64,000 nucleotides of DNA from CAZDGB01 sp964504645 (GTDB lineage: Bacteria; Planctomycetota; Planctomycetia; Planctomycetales; Planctomycetaceae): contig CAZDGB010000001.1 in NCBI GenBank assembly GCA_964504645.1, forward strand, positions 7,929 to 71,928, in the 5' to 3' direction. The first letter of the stretch is position 1; every line of letters starts with the position of its first letter. Shown in pieces: positions 25,736 to 34,636 of the stretch. A program made the position numbers and the translations under genes. A model generated the notes under the pieces. It searched no databases and was not told where the DNA came from. It saw only the letters and a program-made list of their open reading frames with translations.

Positions 25736-26533
25736 TCACCAGTGCATCACGAACCCGCCGTCGACGTTGATCGTTTGCCCCGTCACTTGCCCGGCCCGCG
25801 CGGAGGAGAGAAAGACGATCATGTCGGCGATGTCGTCCGGGGTTTGCCAGCGGCCGAGCGGCACCACCTGGCGGATTTTCTCGGCGGCCCAGTCGTCGTA
25901 GGACTTGCGTTGTTCCGGCGGCTGCCGGTCGTGCCACGCCTGCCAGACGGCGCGGTTCAGCGGCGTCTGCACCATGCCGGGGCAGACGGTGTTGACCCGC
26001 ACGCCGTGCGGCGCGAGGTCCTTCGCCAGGCACTGCGCAAAGTTGATGTTCGCCGCCTTCGACGCGCTGTAGGGCGGATCGGTCTGCGAGCCAATCTGCC
26101 CAGCGACAGAGCTGACGAAGACCATCGTCCCCTGCCGCCGCGACACGAAATGCGGCGCGACGGCATGGGCCACATAGGCCATCCCCAGCACATTGATTTC
26201 CAGGACCCGCCGCCAGTCGTCGGGGTCGAGATTCGTGAACGGAAATCCGAACTTGCCGGACCCGATCGCCGCGGAGTGCACGAGATGATCGACCGCGCCG
26301 AATTGCGCCAGCGTCGAGTTCCAGCCCTCGGCGACGCTCTCGGCGCGGCTGATATCGACCGCGAGTCCAATCGCCGTCGGCGCGAGTTCGGCGGCGACCG
26401 ATTCCACCTGCGGATGGACGTCCCACAACGCAACGCGGCACCCCTCGGCAACGAATCGCCGCGCCGTCGCCAGTCCGATACCGCTTGCTCCGCCGGTGAC
26501 AACGACAGCGTGTTGATCCAGTTCGAGGTTCAT
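25736..26533 (-). CDS. Short-chain dehydrogenase/reductase
   Basis: 265 residues from the ATG at 26533; an ATG at 26542 would add three residues. The cofactor motif is TGGASGIGLA near residue 14, with the NAG-type region degenerate (LVHSAAIGSGKFGF). The active-site block is VSSVAGQIGSQTDPPYSASKAA with the YxxxK pair, and the C-terminus is the usual GQTINVDGGFV. A classical SDR using NAD(P). The substrate is unknown. No partner gene flanks it. Confidence 0.82.
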   Translation of the reverse strand: MNLELDQHAVVVTGGASGIGLATARRFVAEGCRVALWDVHPQVESVAAELAPTAIGLAVDISRAESVAEGWNSTLAQFGAVDHLVHSAAIGSGKFGFPFTNLDPDDWRRVLEINVLGMAYVAHAVAPHFVSRRQGTMVFVSSVAGQIGSQTDPPYSASKAANINFAQCLAKDLAPHGVRVNTVCPGMVQTPLNRAVWQAWHDRQPPEQRKSYDDWAAEKIRQVVPLGRWQTPDDIADMIVFLSSARAGQVTGQTINVDGGFVMHW

Positions 26534-27045
26534 GCCCAGCATTGTGGCGCACGCAGCGGCACGTTTTCAACAAGCACGATCTTAGCGCGATTGACCGAGC
26601 AGCCGGCGTGTCCGATTCGGACCATTTCTCGACAACTTGTCGCGCAACACCACATGGAAATAGGGAGAGCGGTTTCCACTCGCTGGGGCGCTTTCTCGAC
26701 ACGCTGTCTCGAAATCGAACTTGCGCGGAATTCCCCACATGCCCACTGTTCGAGTCGATTGCCTAGCCCGCCCGCTCTACCAAACACGCATTAACGATCG
26801 CTGATTTGAGGCTCGCCACAGCACGCCAAGCGACAGATAACCGCCAGCTAAGCGACGCTAAGCCGACATTAAGCGACAGTTAAGCGACGATAGGCAGCGC
26901 CTCGCGATCACCGACCGCACGCTTGATTTGCAAACACTTTGTCGCGCAACGCCGACCGGTTGGATGAGGGGACGATTTGTCGTCTCACGCTCTTTGACAA
27001 CCCGGATGAAACTCTTTTGGACCGCGACTCGCTGTCCGGCGAACG
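26534..27045. repeat. Gene-free region with dispersed repeat, copy A
   Basis: Positions 26798-26954 hold a ~157-bp element whose copy B lies inverted at 46183-46337. Shared landmarks in order are TCGCTGATT, GCCACAGCACGCCAAGCG, CAGATAACCG, CATTAAGCG, TAAGCGRCGAT and GTTTGCAAACACTTTGT with a GCGCAACGCCG end. TAAGCGAC occurs several times within copy A. The part left of it (26543-26797) holds another TTGTCGCGCAAC word at about 26635 and no convincing gene. Confidence 0.75.
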
Positions 27046-27627
27046 TCAAGGCGCCGCACGGAGATTGTGCCAGCGCAGGCTCGGCAACCGGCCGGCGAGT
27101 CGCGCGAAATGGCGGTCCACCAATTCGGTCGCACTAGCTTCCGTGAATGACATCCCTGGCGGCAAATCGGCCGACTTCAGCAGCCAGAGTTCGTCGGCGT
27201 GCCACTGCAGCGCGACCCACGCCGCGAGCGAATCGCTGGTGACCTCCCACGACGCCGGCAGGTCGTCCGTGCTCGCGGGATTCTGTGCGAGCCACGATTT
27301 CACATTGAGCACCGGCCGCTCGCCGCGCGACCAGCAGGCTTCCGCGGCAGCGAAGGAATCGACGACTCGACCGCGCGGCAAGCGATGGGCCAGCAGACTC
27401 GCCGTGGTGCTCATCGTCTCGAGCGCCAGTTCATGACAGAACTGCTCGCCCAGCGCGAGTGCTGCGTCCCACGCGCGAACCACGTCTGCCAGTGCGCCGC
27501 CGCCGGCGATGAAGACGGGCCGCAGCGCCGGCGAATCGTGCAGCAACTTTTCCAGCCGCGCGGAGAGATCAGGGAGCGTCAACACGCTGCCGCCGACTTT
27601 GACGACGATCAATGGAGAATCCAACAT
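27046..27627 (-). CDS. Amino-acid-kinase-fold protein
   Basis: 193 residues. The N-terminus LIVVKVGGSVLTLPDL is the phosphate-binding start of the aspartokinase/uridylate kinase superfamily, followed by the GGGALAD glycine loop (residue ~43) and the WEVTSDSLAAWVALQW block near residue 130. It is shorter than aspartokinase and has no ACT domain. Related short kinases act in methanofuran synthesis (MfnE) or accompany tetrahydromethanopterin C1 genes, some of which occur in planctomycetes, so such a role is possible. It is divergent from mutL. Confidence 0.7.
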   Translation of the reverse strand: MLDSPLIVVKVGGSVLTLPDLSARLEKLLHDSPALRPVFIAGGGALADVVRAWDAALALGEQFCHELALETMSTTASLLAHRLPRGRVVDSFAAAEACWSRGERPVLNVKSWLAQNPASTDDLPASWEVTSDSLAAWVALQWHADELWLLKSADLPPGMSFTEASATELVDRHFARLAGRLPSLRWHNLRAAP

Positions 27628-27744
27628 GAGGGGATTCTTGCGATTCGCCCGCGAACCCGGTAGCGTGCAGTATGGTTTGCTTCGTGCCGGGGCGGGATGA
27701 GGAGGCTCGCCGGGGACGAAGCGTCTTCGCCGTCAGTTCGTTCC

Positions 27745-29607
27745 ATGCCGCGGATTCAACGTCTCTCGCCGAGCGTCGTGAACAAGATCGCGGCGGGCGA
27801 AGTGGTCGAGCGGCCGGCGAGCGTCGTCAAGGAGCTGATGGAGAACAGCCTCGACGCCCTCGCGATCCGCATCGACGTCGAGATCGCCGCCGGCGGCAGC
27901 GAACTGATCCGCATCGCCGATGACGGTGAAGGAATCGCGCCGGACGACCTACCCCTCGCCGTGGCCAGCCACGCCACCAGCAAGATCCGCTCCGCCGACG
28001 ATCTGTTTCATGTCCACACGATGGGCTTTCGCGGCGAGGCGCTGGCGTCGGTCGCCGAGGTCAGCCGATTCACGCTGCGCAGCCGTCGTGAAGACGCAGT
28101 CTCCGGCGCGGAACTCGTCGTAAACTTCGGCGAGCTTGGATCGACTCAGCCGTGCGGCTGCCCGTGCGGGACGGTCATCGAAGTCCGGCAGCTCTTCGAG
28201 AACACGCCGGTGCGGCGGAAGTTTCTCCGCAATGTGACGACCGAATTCGGCCACATCGCCGAGCAGTTCACGCGGATCGCGCTGGCCCACTCCCGGCTGC
28301 ATCTGACGCTGAGGCACAACGGCAAACCGGTCTTCGAACTGCCGCCGGCGGCGAGTTCGCTCGATCGCTTGCGATTGCTCTTCGGCGACGAGCTCGCCGA
28401 GCAGTTGGTCGCAGTCGAGTCGGAACACGACGGCACGCGTATGTCGGGCTACGTCGGTCTGCCTTCGCTCAGCAAATCGACGCGGAAGCAGCAATATCTC
28501 TTTCTCAATGGCAGGTGGATTCAAGACCGGACGCTGCAGCACGCGTTGACTGAAGCTTATCGCGGGTTGCTGATGGTCGGACGGCAACCGGTGGCGTTTC
28601 TCTCCGTCGATCTGCCTCCCGATCGGGTCGACGTGAATGTCCATCCGACGAAAGTCGAGGTCCGGTTTCAGGACGCGCAGCAGTTGTACCGGCAACTCCT
28701 CGGCATGATCCGCAAACGGTTTTTGGGGATGGACCTGCAGTCCACGCTGCACGTCTCGCCGAACGCCGCCGGAATGGGGATGAACGATTCGTCGTTGCGG
28801 TTTTCCGCGCCGGCTCCCACCTCGCCGGCGAAGCAGCAAGAGTTGCAGGCCGAGTTCGCCGATTGGGCCCAGTCGCAACTCGCCGCGTGGCAGCCGCCCA
28901 GCGCGGCCGAGAACGCCGCGTGGGAGCAAACGACGACGGCAACGCTCGACGCGGTCGAGGATGCAGAGAAAACTGCGAACCCGGCCGCTGTGATGGAACA
29001 GGTTCCGACAGCCACGCATCCCGGCTGGAACGATGCGCCGCGGGCGTTGCAGATTCACGACTGTTATCTTGTGCTGGAAACCGACGAAGGAATGACGGTC
29101 ATCGATCAGCACGCGTTGCACGAACGGATTCTCTACGAGCAACTGCGCGGACGGGTGCTCGACGGCACGATCGAATCACAGAAGTTGCTGCTGCCCGTGA
29201 CACTGGAACTCACGGCCCGCGAAGTGGCGGCGCTGGCGGGAAATCGGGAGATTCTCGAACAACTCGGGTTCAGCGTCGAGGAGTTCGGACAAGGGACGGT
29301 GCTCGTCAGCCGGCATCCGGTGCTGTTGGGGCGCACGAACTTGACGGAGCTGATCAAGGAACTGGCGGAAAAGCTCGATTCGGGCGAGCGGGCGCCGAGC
29401 CGCCGCGATATAATTGACGAGCTACTGCATCTGATGTCGTGCAAAGCCGCCATCAAAGCGGGCCAGCGGCTGAGCACGGAGGAGATCGAGAGCCTGCTCG
29501 TGCAGCGGCATCTGGTGGACGACGCCCACCACTGCCCCCACGGCCGGCCCACGGCGTTGTCCTTGAGCCGCACAGAACTCGACCGGCAATTCGGACGATT
29601 GGGATGA
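27745..29607 (+). CDS. mutL: DNA mismatch repair protein MutL
   Basis: 620 residues from the ATG at 27745. The GHKL ATPase start reads INRLSPS-type VVNKIAAGEVVERPASVV with the ELMENSLDA and DDGEGI motifs, then GFRGEALAS. The C-terminal domain contains the endonuclease motif DQHALHERILYE at residues 454-465 (DQHAx2Ex4E) and the CPHGRP metal-site motif near residue 597. So this is a MutL with latent nicking activity, of the kind used where MutH is missing. It acts with MutS after mismatch recognition. mutS is not in the window. Confidence 0.93.
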   Translation: MPRIQRLSPSVVNKIAAGEVVERPASVVKELMENSLDALAIRIDVEIAAGGSELIRIADDGEGIAPDDLPLAVASHATSKIRSADDLFHVHTMGFRGEALASVAEVSRFTLRSRREDAVSGAELVVNFGELGSTQPCGCPCGTVIEVRQLFENTPVRRKFLRNVTTEFGHIAEQFTRIALAHSRLHLTLRHNGKPVFELPPAASSLDRLRLLFGDELAEQLVAVESEHDGTRMSGYVGLPSLSKSTRKQQYLFLNGRWIQDRTLQHALTEAYRGLLMVGRQPVAFLSVDLPPDRVDVNVHPTKVEVRFQDAQQLYRQLLGMIRKRFLGMDLQSTLHVSPNAAGMGMNDSSLRFSAPAPTSPAKQQELQAEFADWAQSQLAAWQPPSAAENAAWEQTTTATLDAVEDAEKTANPAAVMEQVPTATHPGWNDAPRALQIHDCYLVLETDEGMTVIDQHALHERILYEQLRGRVLDGTIESQKLLLPVTLELTAREVAALAGNREILEQLGFSVEEFGQGTVLVSRHPVLLGRTNLTELIKELAEKLDSGERAPSRRDIIDELLHLMSCKAAIKAGQRLSTEEIESLLVQRHLVDDAHHCPHGRPTALSLSRTELDRQFGRLG

Positions 29608-29763
29608 AAGACATGAAACCGCAGATTTCGCAGATGCCCGCTGGTTTTAGCGAACCTGGATCGACAGGCTCGACGAACCACACGCTCTGACAATTCCGTT
29701 TTCATCTGCGAACCCTCTGCGAAATTTGTGGTTCCAGGTCTTCCAAGTTTTTCGGTGGAGATT

Positions 29764-31248
29764 ATGCCGCTCGTTTGCGTCAGTATCGCCCGCACGCGAC
29801 ACAAGATGATGCTCGCCGAGCACCGGGCCCTGGCCGATCGCGGCGCCCAGCTCGTGGAGTTGCGACTCGACTTCTTGCAGAAGGCTCCCGACCTGAACCG
29901 GCTGCTCGGCGAGCGGCCGACTCCGGTGATCGTCACCTGCCGCCGGCCGGCGGATCAGGGCCGCTGGGCCGGCAGCGAAGAGCAGCGGCAAATGCTGCTC
30001 CGCTCCGCCATCGCCGCGGGGGTCGAATACGTCGACCTCGAAGACGACATCGCCAAGAAGATTCCGCGCTATGGCAAGACGAAGCGGATCATCAGCCGGC
30101 ACAACTTCGAGGAAACCCCCTACGAGCTTCCGGAACTGCACGAGCACCTGGCAAAGCTCGATCCCGACGTGATCAAGATCGCCACGATGGCGAACTCGCC
30201 GAGCGACTGCATCCGCATGCTCGATCTCGTCCGGCATGCGAAGATTCCGACCGTCGGCTTCTGCATGGGCGAGTTCGGCCAAATGAGCCGTATCCTCTGC
30301 GGCAAGTACGGCGCCCCGTTCTCCTACGCCACCTTCAGCAAGGAGCGCGAGCTCGCGCCGGGGCAGTTCTCGTTCCAGGAAATGCGCGACGTCTATCACT
30401 TCGAGCAGATCAACCGGCAGACCGACGTCTTCGCCATCGTCGGCGATCCGGTGAGCCACAGTCTCAGTCCGCTCTTGCACAACACGGCACTACGAAAGAT
30501 CGGCTACAACGGCGTCTACCTGCCGCTCCGCGTGACGGAGGACCAGTTCGACCGGACACTCGACGAACTCGAAGAGCTCAAGTTCCGCGGCTACAGCGTA
30601 ACGATCCCACACAAGGAAGCCGCGCTGCGGAAATATCCGCAGGCGGAGGAGGTCGTCCAGGCAATCGGCGCGGCGAACACGATCTATCGCGATTCCAGCG
30701 CTTTCTGGCGGAGCGACAACACCGACTATGCCGCGGCGATGGACGCGCTGCAGCTCGCGCTCAAGCCGGGCGACACGCTGGCGGGCAAGCGGATTCTGAT
30801 GCTCGGCGCGGGGGGCGTGGCGCGGGCTATTGGCTTCGGTGTGACGCGGGCCGGCGCGGCGCTCGTCATCGCCAACCGGACGCAGGAGCGGGCCAAGCGG
30901 CTCGCCGAACAACTGATGTGCCGGTTCACGAGTTGGGAGAACCGCGGCTCGGAATCGGTGGACATCCTGATCAACTGCACGCCGATCGGCATGCACCCCA
31001 ACATCAACGAAACGCCCTTCCCGCAGCACTGGTTCCGCGAAGAGATGGGCGTCTTCGATACGATCTACAACCCGGAACAGACGCTGATGCTGAAAGAGGC
31101 CAGGGAACGCAACTGCCGGACGGTCTCGGGCATCGAGCTTTTCATCCGCCAGGCGCAAACGCAGTTCGAGCGGTTCACCGGCAAATCGGTCTCGCTGGAC
31201 GACCTCCGCGAAACGCTCCGCAAGGGGATATCGGCGGCGAAACTGTGA
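29764..31248 (+). CDS. aroDE: Bifunctional 3-dehydroquinate dehydratase / shikimate dehydrogenase
   Basis: 494 residues from the ATG at 29764, with GGAG nine bases upstream. The N-terminal ~215 residues are a type I dehydroquinate dehydratase with Schiff-base Lys138 (VIKIATM) and His113 (SRHNFEE). The C-terminal part is shikimate dehydrogenase: GDPVSHSLSPLLHN, Lys284 (TIPHKE), Asp321 (DNTDY), and the NADP loop GAGGVARAIG. Together they catalyse steps three and four of the shikimate pathway. The fused arrangement is known from plants, Chlamydiae and planctomycetes. The gene follows mutL after a 156-bp space. Confidence 0.92.
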   Translation: MPLVCVSIARTRHKMMLAEHRALADRGAQLVELRLDFLQKAPDLNRLLGERPTPVIVTCRRPADQGRWAGSEEQRQMLLRSAIAAGVEYVDLEDDIAKKIPRYGKTKRIISRHNFEETPYELPELHEHLAKLDPDVIKIATMANSPSDCIRMLDLVRHAKIPTVGFCMGEFGQMSRILCGKYGAPFSYATFSKERELAPGQFSFQEMRDVYHFEQINRQTDVFAIVGDPVSHSLSPLLHNTALRKIGYNGVYLPLRVTEDQFDRTLDELEELKFRGYSVTIPHKEAALRKYPQAEEVVQAIGAANTIYRDSSAFWRSDNTDYAAAMDALQLALKPGDTLAGKRILMLGAGGVARAIGFGVTRAGAALVIANRTQERAKRLAEQLMCRFTSWENRGSESVDILINCTPIGMHPNINETPFPQHWFREEMGVFDTIYNPEQTLMLKEARERNCRTVSGIELFIRQAQTQFERFTGKSVSLDDLRETLRKGISAAKL

Positions 31249-31356
31249 GGCGGTGAAATGAAAGGGCGAAAAGCTGGAACCGCAGATTCCAGCAGATTTC
31301 ATCCGTAATGATTCGTGCCATCCGCGGCTAAATGCCTTTGAATTTGAGTTGGTGTG

Positions 31357-32373
31357 ATGTCGGACATCGATCCTCTTTCCCCCGCCGCGTCAACGCCGCC
31401 CTCGTTTGAGTCGCTCGCCCGGCAGCAGCTCATCGACGAGTTGAAGCAGACGGCGGACAAGCTGGCGAAAGACCAGGCGTCGCTGGGAGACTTGAAGCTC
31501 CTCGCGCGGGCGCTGAAGGAACTGCGTTACGCCTTCAAGGTCTTCACGCCGTATCGGCTGCGGCGGAAGGTGTCGGTCTTCGGCTCGGCCCGCACGCCCC
31601 CCGATCATCCCGATTTCCTGGCCTCGGTCGCGTTCGGCAAATTGATGGCCGCCGAGGGCTGGATGGTGGTGACCGGGGCCGGCAACGGCATCATGGAAGG
31701 AGCGCATCTCGGCGCGGGGCCGGAACTCTCGATGGGGGTCAACATCATGCTCCCCTTCGAGCAGGAGGCAAACCCCGTCATCGCCAAGGACGAAAAGCTC
31801 GTCACGCTCCGCTACTTCTTCACCCGCAAATTGATGTTCGTGAAAGAGGTCCACGCGGCGGCCCTCTTCCCCGGCGGCTTCGGCACGCAGGACGAGCTCT
31901 TCGAAATCCTCACGCTGGTGCAGACCGGCAAGCGCGACATGCTCCCCATCGTCTGCGTCGAAAGCCCCGGCAACGATTACTGGGAACAGTGGGTGCAATT
32001 CGTCAAACGGCAACTGCTCGACCGGAAATTGATCTCGCCGGAAGACCTGTCGCTGTTCCGCATCGCCAAGACCCCCGAAGACGCCGTCGCGGAGATCGTG
32101 CGTTTCTATTCGGTCTATCACAGCGCCCGCTACATCCGCGACAAGCTGATCCTGCGTTTGCAAAAGGAGCCGACCGACGCGCTGCTCGCGCAGTTGAACG
32201 AGGACTTCGCGGGAATTCTCGATGGCGGCAAAATCGAACGCGTCAAGACGCATCCGCACGAGCAGGACGACGAACACACCCGGCATTTCCCGCGGATTTC
32301 GCTCCACTTCAACCGCCGCGACGCCGGCCGCTTACGCCAGATGATCGACGTCATCAACCGCGAGTTGGCGTAG
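31357..32373 (+). CDS. LOG-family (lysine-decarboxylase-like) protein
   Basis: 338 residues from the ATG at 31357; a GTG sits one codon before it. The core contains VFGSARTPPDHPD, GAGNGIMEGAHLGAG and PGGFGTQDELFE (from residue 172), the LOG phosphoribohydrolase signature. LOG proteins release cytokinin-type bases or related nucleobases from nucleotide monophosphates. The extra N-terminal helix region and the 110-residue C-terminal extension make it longer than typical LOG (about 200), closer to the larger TIGR00730-like subgroup with unclear substrate. Cytoplasmic. Confidence 0.8.
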   Translation: MSDIDPLSPAASTPPSFESLARQQLIDELKQTADKLAKDQASLGDLKLLARALKELRYAFKVFTPYRLRRKVSVFGSARTPPDHPDFLASVAFGKLMAAEGWMVVTGAGNGIMEGAHLGAGPELSMGVNIMLPFEQEANPVIAKDEKLVTLRYFFTRKLMFVKEVHAAALFPGGFGTQDELFEILTLVQTGKRDMLPIVCVESPGNDYWEQWVQFVKRQLLDRKLISPEDLSLFRIAKTPEDAVAEIVRFYSVYHSARYIRDKLILRLQKEPTDALLAQLNEDFAGILDGGKIERVKTHPHEQDDEHTRHFPRISLHFNRRDAGRLRQMIDVINRELA

Positions 32374-32590
32374 CGGAAGTTTGCAAAGCCACAGTTGGCA
32401 ACCGCGGTCCTCTGAACGATGTCGAATTCGGGCCTCCGTGTTGCCAAAACGCAACGGGCGGAATTTTCGCCGGCAACCGGTTCTTTGATTTCCCGAACCC
32501 CAGCATCTCGTCTTGCGAACGGTCTTGTGCGCCGGCAATAGTAGACCGGGACTCGCGTTCCACTCGATATCCGGGAAATCCGTGTCATCC

Positions 32591-33328
32591 GTGGCAAAAA
32601 ATTCAGGCTATCTTCCCACCGATGGCTACCTGCGCCCGCTGATGATCTGCCTGGCGTTGCAGAGCGCGCTCGCCGTCTATTCGGCCTGGACGTCGCCGCC
32701 GCAGGTGCCGTTGGTCGCGCGGTGGCTCGTCGGCATGGACGCCGCTGTCGCCGAACAGACGCCCGACGTCGACCGCGCGCGGGCCGTCTCGTGGCTGGAG
32801 ATCGTGACGGGCATCTCGGCAGCCGTGCTGTTTTTCCCCATGCTGGCGCGGATCAACCAGAACGCCCGCGGGCTCGGCACGCCCGATCTGGATGCGACGC
32901 CCGGCTGGACGATCGGCTGCTTTCTGGTGCCGATCCTGAATCTCTACAAGCCGCACAAGGTCGTGCAGGAACTCTGGAAGGCGAGCTCGCCGTCGCCCGG
33001 CCCGTGGCGCGCCAATCCTGCGTCGCTGTTGATCACTGTCTGGTGGTGTCAGCGGCTGTTTGACGGCGGCTGGAGCCAGGCGCTGTGGCTGTGGCGGCGC
33101 TGGTATCCGCTGGAGACCGTCGTCGGTTTCCTGGGAGACATCGAAGTCGCACGCCTCGCCGCGATCTCACAAGGCCTGCACATCGTCCAATTCTCGCTAA
33201 CGGGACTGGTCGCCGTAGCGCTGCATCGCCGGCAAACGGCGCGGCTGCAAATGCGGCGCGCGGAAGCGAAATCCGCCGGCGATGACAATTCGCTGTCGCG
33301 CCCCACCGTTGAGTTGGCGACTGTGTGA
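32591..33328 (+). CDS. DUF4328-like membrane protein
   Basis: About 245 residues; the start is uncertain. Two in-frame GTG codons (32582, 32591) fall within repeat-like text, and the frame is open from 32513. Four to five hydrophobic segments are visible: MICLALQSALAVYSAW, VTGISAAVLFFPMLARI, GWTIGCFLVPILNLYKPHKV, ASLLITVWWCQRLF and a last one near QFSLTGLVAVALHRR. The NLYKPHKVVQELWKAS block with its PxxNxxxP pattern is characteristic of DUF4328 proteins. Function unknown. It precedes a rhomboid gene by 80 bp. Confidence 0.7.
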   Translation: MAKNSGYLPTDGYLRPLMICLALQSALAVYSAWTSPPQVPLVARWLVGMDAAVAEQTPDVDRARAVSWLEIVTGISAAVLFFPMLARINQNARGLGTPDLDATPGWTIGCFLVPILNLYKPHKVVQELWKASSPSPGPWRANPASLLITVWWCQRLFDGGWSQALWLWRRWYPLETVVGFLGDIEVARLAAISQGLHIVQFSLTGLVAVALHRRQTARLQMRRAEAKSAGDDNSLSRPTVELATV

Positions 33329-33408
33329 CGCCGTTTGCACGACGGCATCGCGTTTGATATGAGGTAGACAGTCTCTGGCCAACGCCTGCTGCTGTCTCTC
33401 GGCGCGAC

Positions 33409-34545
33409 ATGTTCGATCTCTCCACGGTCAGTCGATGGCTCGCATCCGGCTCGAAGTCCTCGGAGCCATGGGTCACCCGTCTGGCCATCGTCGCCTGCAT
33501 CGGGGTGTTCATCGCGTTGGCCGCCTTGAACGACTATGAGAATTGGGACACGCTGGCGTCGTTCGGATATCTCCCGCCGGAGTCGATCTGGCGCGGCCGC
33601 CTCTGGAGCCTGATCACATCTACGTTCGTGCACTTCGAACTGTGGCACGTCGCGTTCAACGTCTATTGGCTGTGGATGCTCGGCCGCCGGATGGAGCTTG
33701 CCGTCGGGTCGTTCGCCTATCTGTTGTTCTTTCTGTCTGCCGCGTTTGTCAGTTCGACTCTACAACTGGCCGCATCCGACACGACCGGCATCGGTGCTTC
33801 GGGCGTCGGCTATGCGATCTTCGGTTTTCTCTGGGCCGCCCGCGATCGAGACCCATCTTTTCGCGAAATCCTTACAGATCGATTGGTGAAACTGTTCCTG
33901 ATCTGGCTCGTCGGCTGCATCGTCGTCACGGAACTCGGCATACTCGAGATCGGCAACATGGCCCACGTCGCAGGACTGCTCTTCGGCCTGCTGGCGGCGC
34001 ACGCCAGCTACTCTTTGCGCTATCAGGCCGAGGCGCGCGGCGGAGTGGCGGCGCTGGTGTCCGTGTCGGTTCTCGTTCTCGTCTGGTGTCCGTGGTCGGT
34101 CACTTGGCTCAGCATCAAAGCCTACGACGCCCATGAGGCAGGCCGGTACGAAGAGGCGGTCGGTTACTATTCGAGAATCCTCGATACCAACCCGGAGCAT
34201 TCGTGGGCGCTTCTCAATCGCAGCTATGTCTATTCGTCCCTGCATCGAAATGAACTGGCCGAAGCTGATCGCCAGGCGGCGCGGCGGATTGATCCGACGA
34301 TTGATGAAGCGGATCGTCTTCGCGGAGAGGCCTATCAGGTCCATGCCGAAAACCGGCTCGAGGATGCGGTCTTGCTGTATTCGCGCCTCCTCGTGTTGAA
34401 TCCTGCCGACGCCTGGGCCTTGCTCAATCGCAGCTACGCTTATCAGGCTCTCGGCAAAAATGATCTGGCGAAAGCCGACCGTGAAGTGGCACTGTCGATT
34501 GATCCCCAAATCGAGAACTCGCGTTCACCAGACGCCGGCCAATAA
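33409..34545 (+). CDS. Rhomboid protease fused to TPR repeats
   Basis: 378 residues. Residues 1-230 form a rhomboid domain: LITSTFVHFELWHVAFNVYWLW, catalytic Ser131 in GIGASGVGYA and His186 in NMAHVAGLLFG. This is the Ser/His dyad of intramembrane proteases that cut TM segments. After the last TM (VLVLVWCPWSVTWL) come at least two TPR units of 34 residues, AVGYYSRILDTNPEHSWALLNRSYVYSSL and AVLLYSRLLVLNPADAWALLNRSYAYQAL, with near-identical spacing. The TPRs probably bind substrate or partner proteins on the far side of the membrane. Confidence 0.85.
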   Translation: MFDLSTVSRWLASGSKSSEPWVTRLAIVACIGVFIALAALNDYENWDTLASFGYLPPESIWRGRLWSLITSTFVHFELWHVAFNVYWLWMLGRRMELAVGSFAYLLFFLSAAFVSSTLQLAASDTTGIGASGVGYAIFGFLWAARDRDPSFREILTDRLVKLFLIWLVGCIVVTELGILEIGNMAHVAGLLFGLLAAHASYSLRYQAEARGGVAALVSVSVLVLVWCPWSVTWLSIKAYDAHEAGRYEEAVGYYSRILDTNPEHSWALLNRSYVYSSLHRNELAEADRQAARRIDPTIDEADRLRGEAYQVHAENRLEDAVLLYSRLLVLNPADAWALLNRSYAYQALGKNDLAKADREVALSIDPQIENSRSPDAGQ

Positions 34546-34636
34546 AGCCGCTTCATCCCCTTTTTTGCGAGGAATCGCTATCCTGAAATGGCTGGTCGCT
34601 TGACCGGTCTTGAACTCCGACAGGATGCTTCCTCGC

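Noticed and set aside
29775..31256. 493-residue frame over aroDE
   Set aside because: Same-strand shadow of the clearly recognisable bifunctional enzyme.
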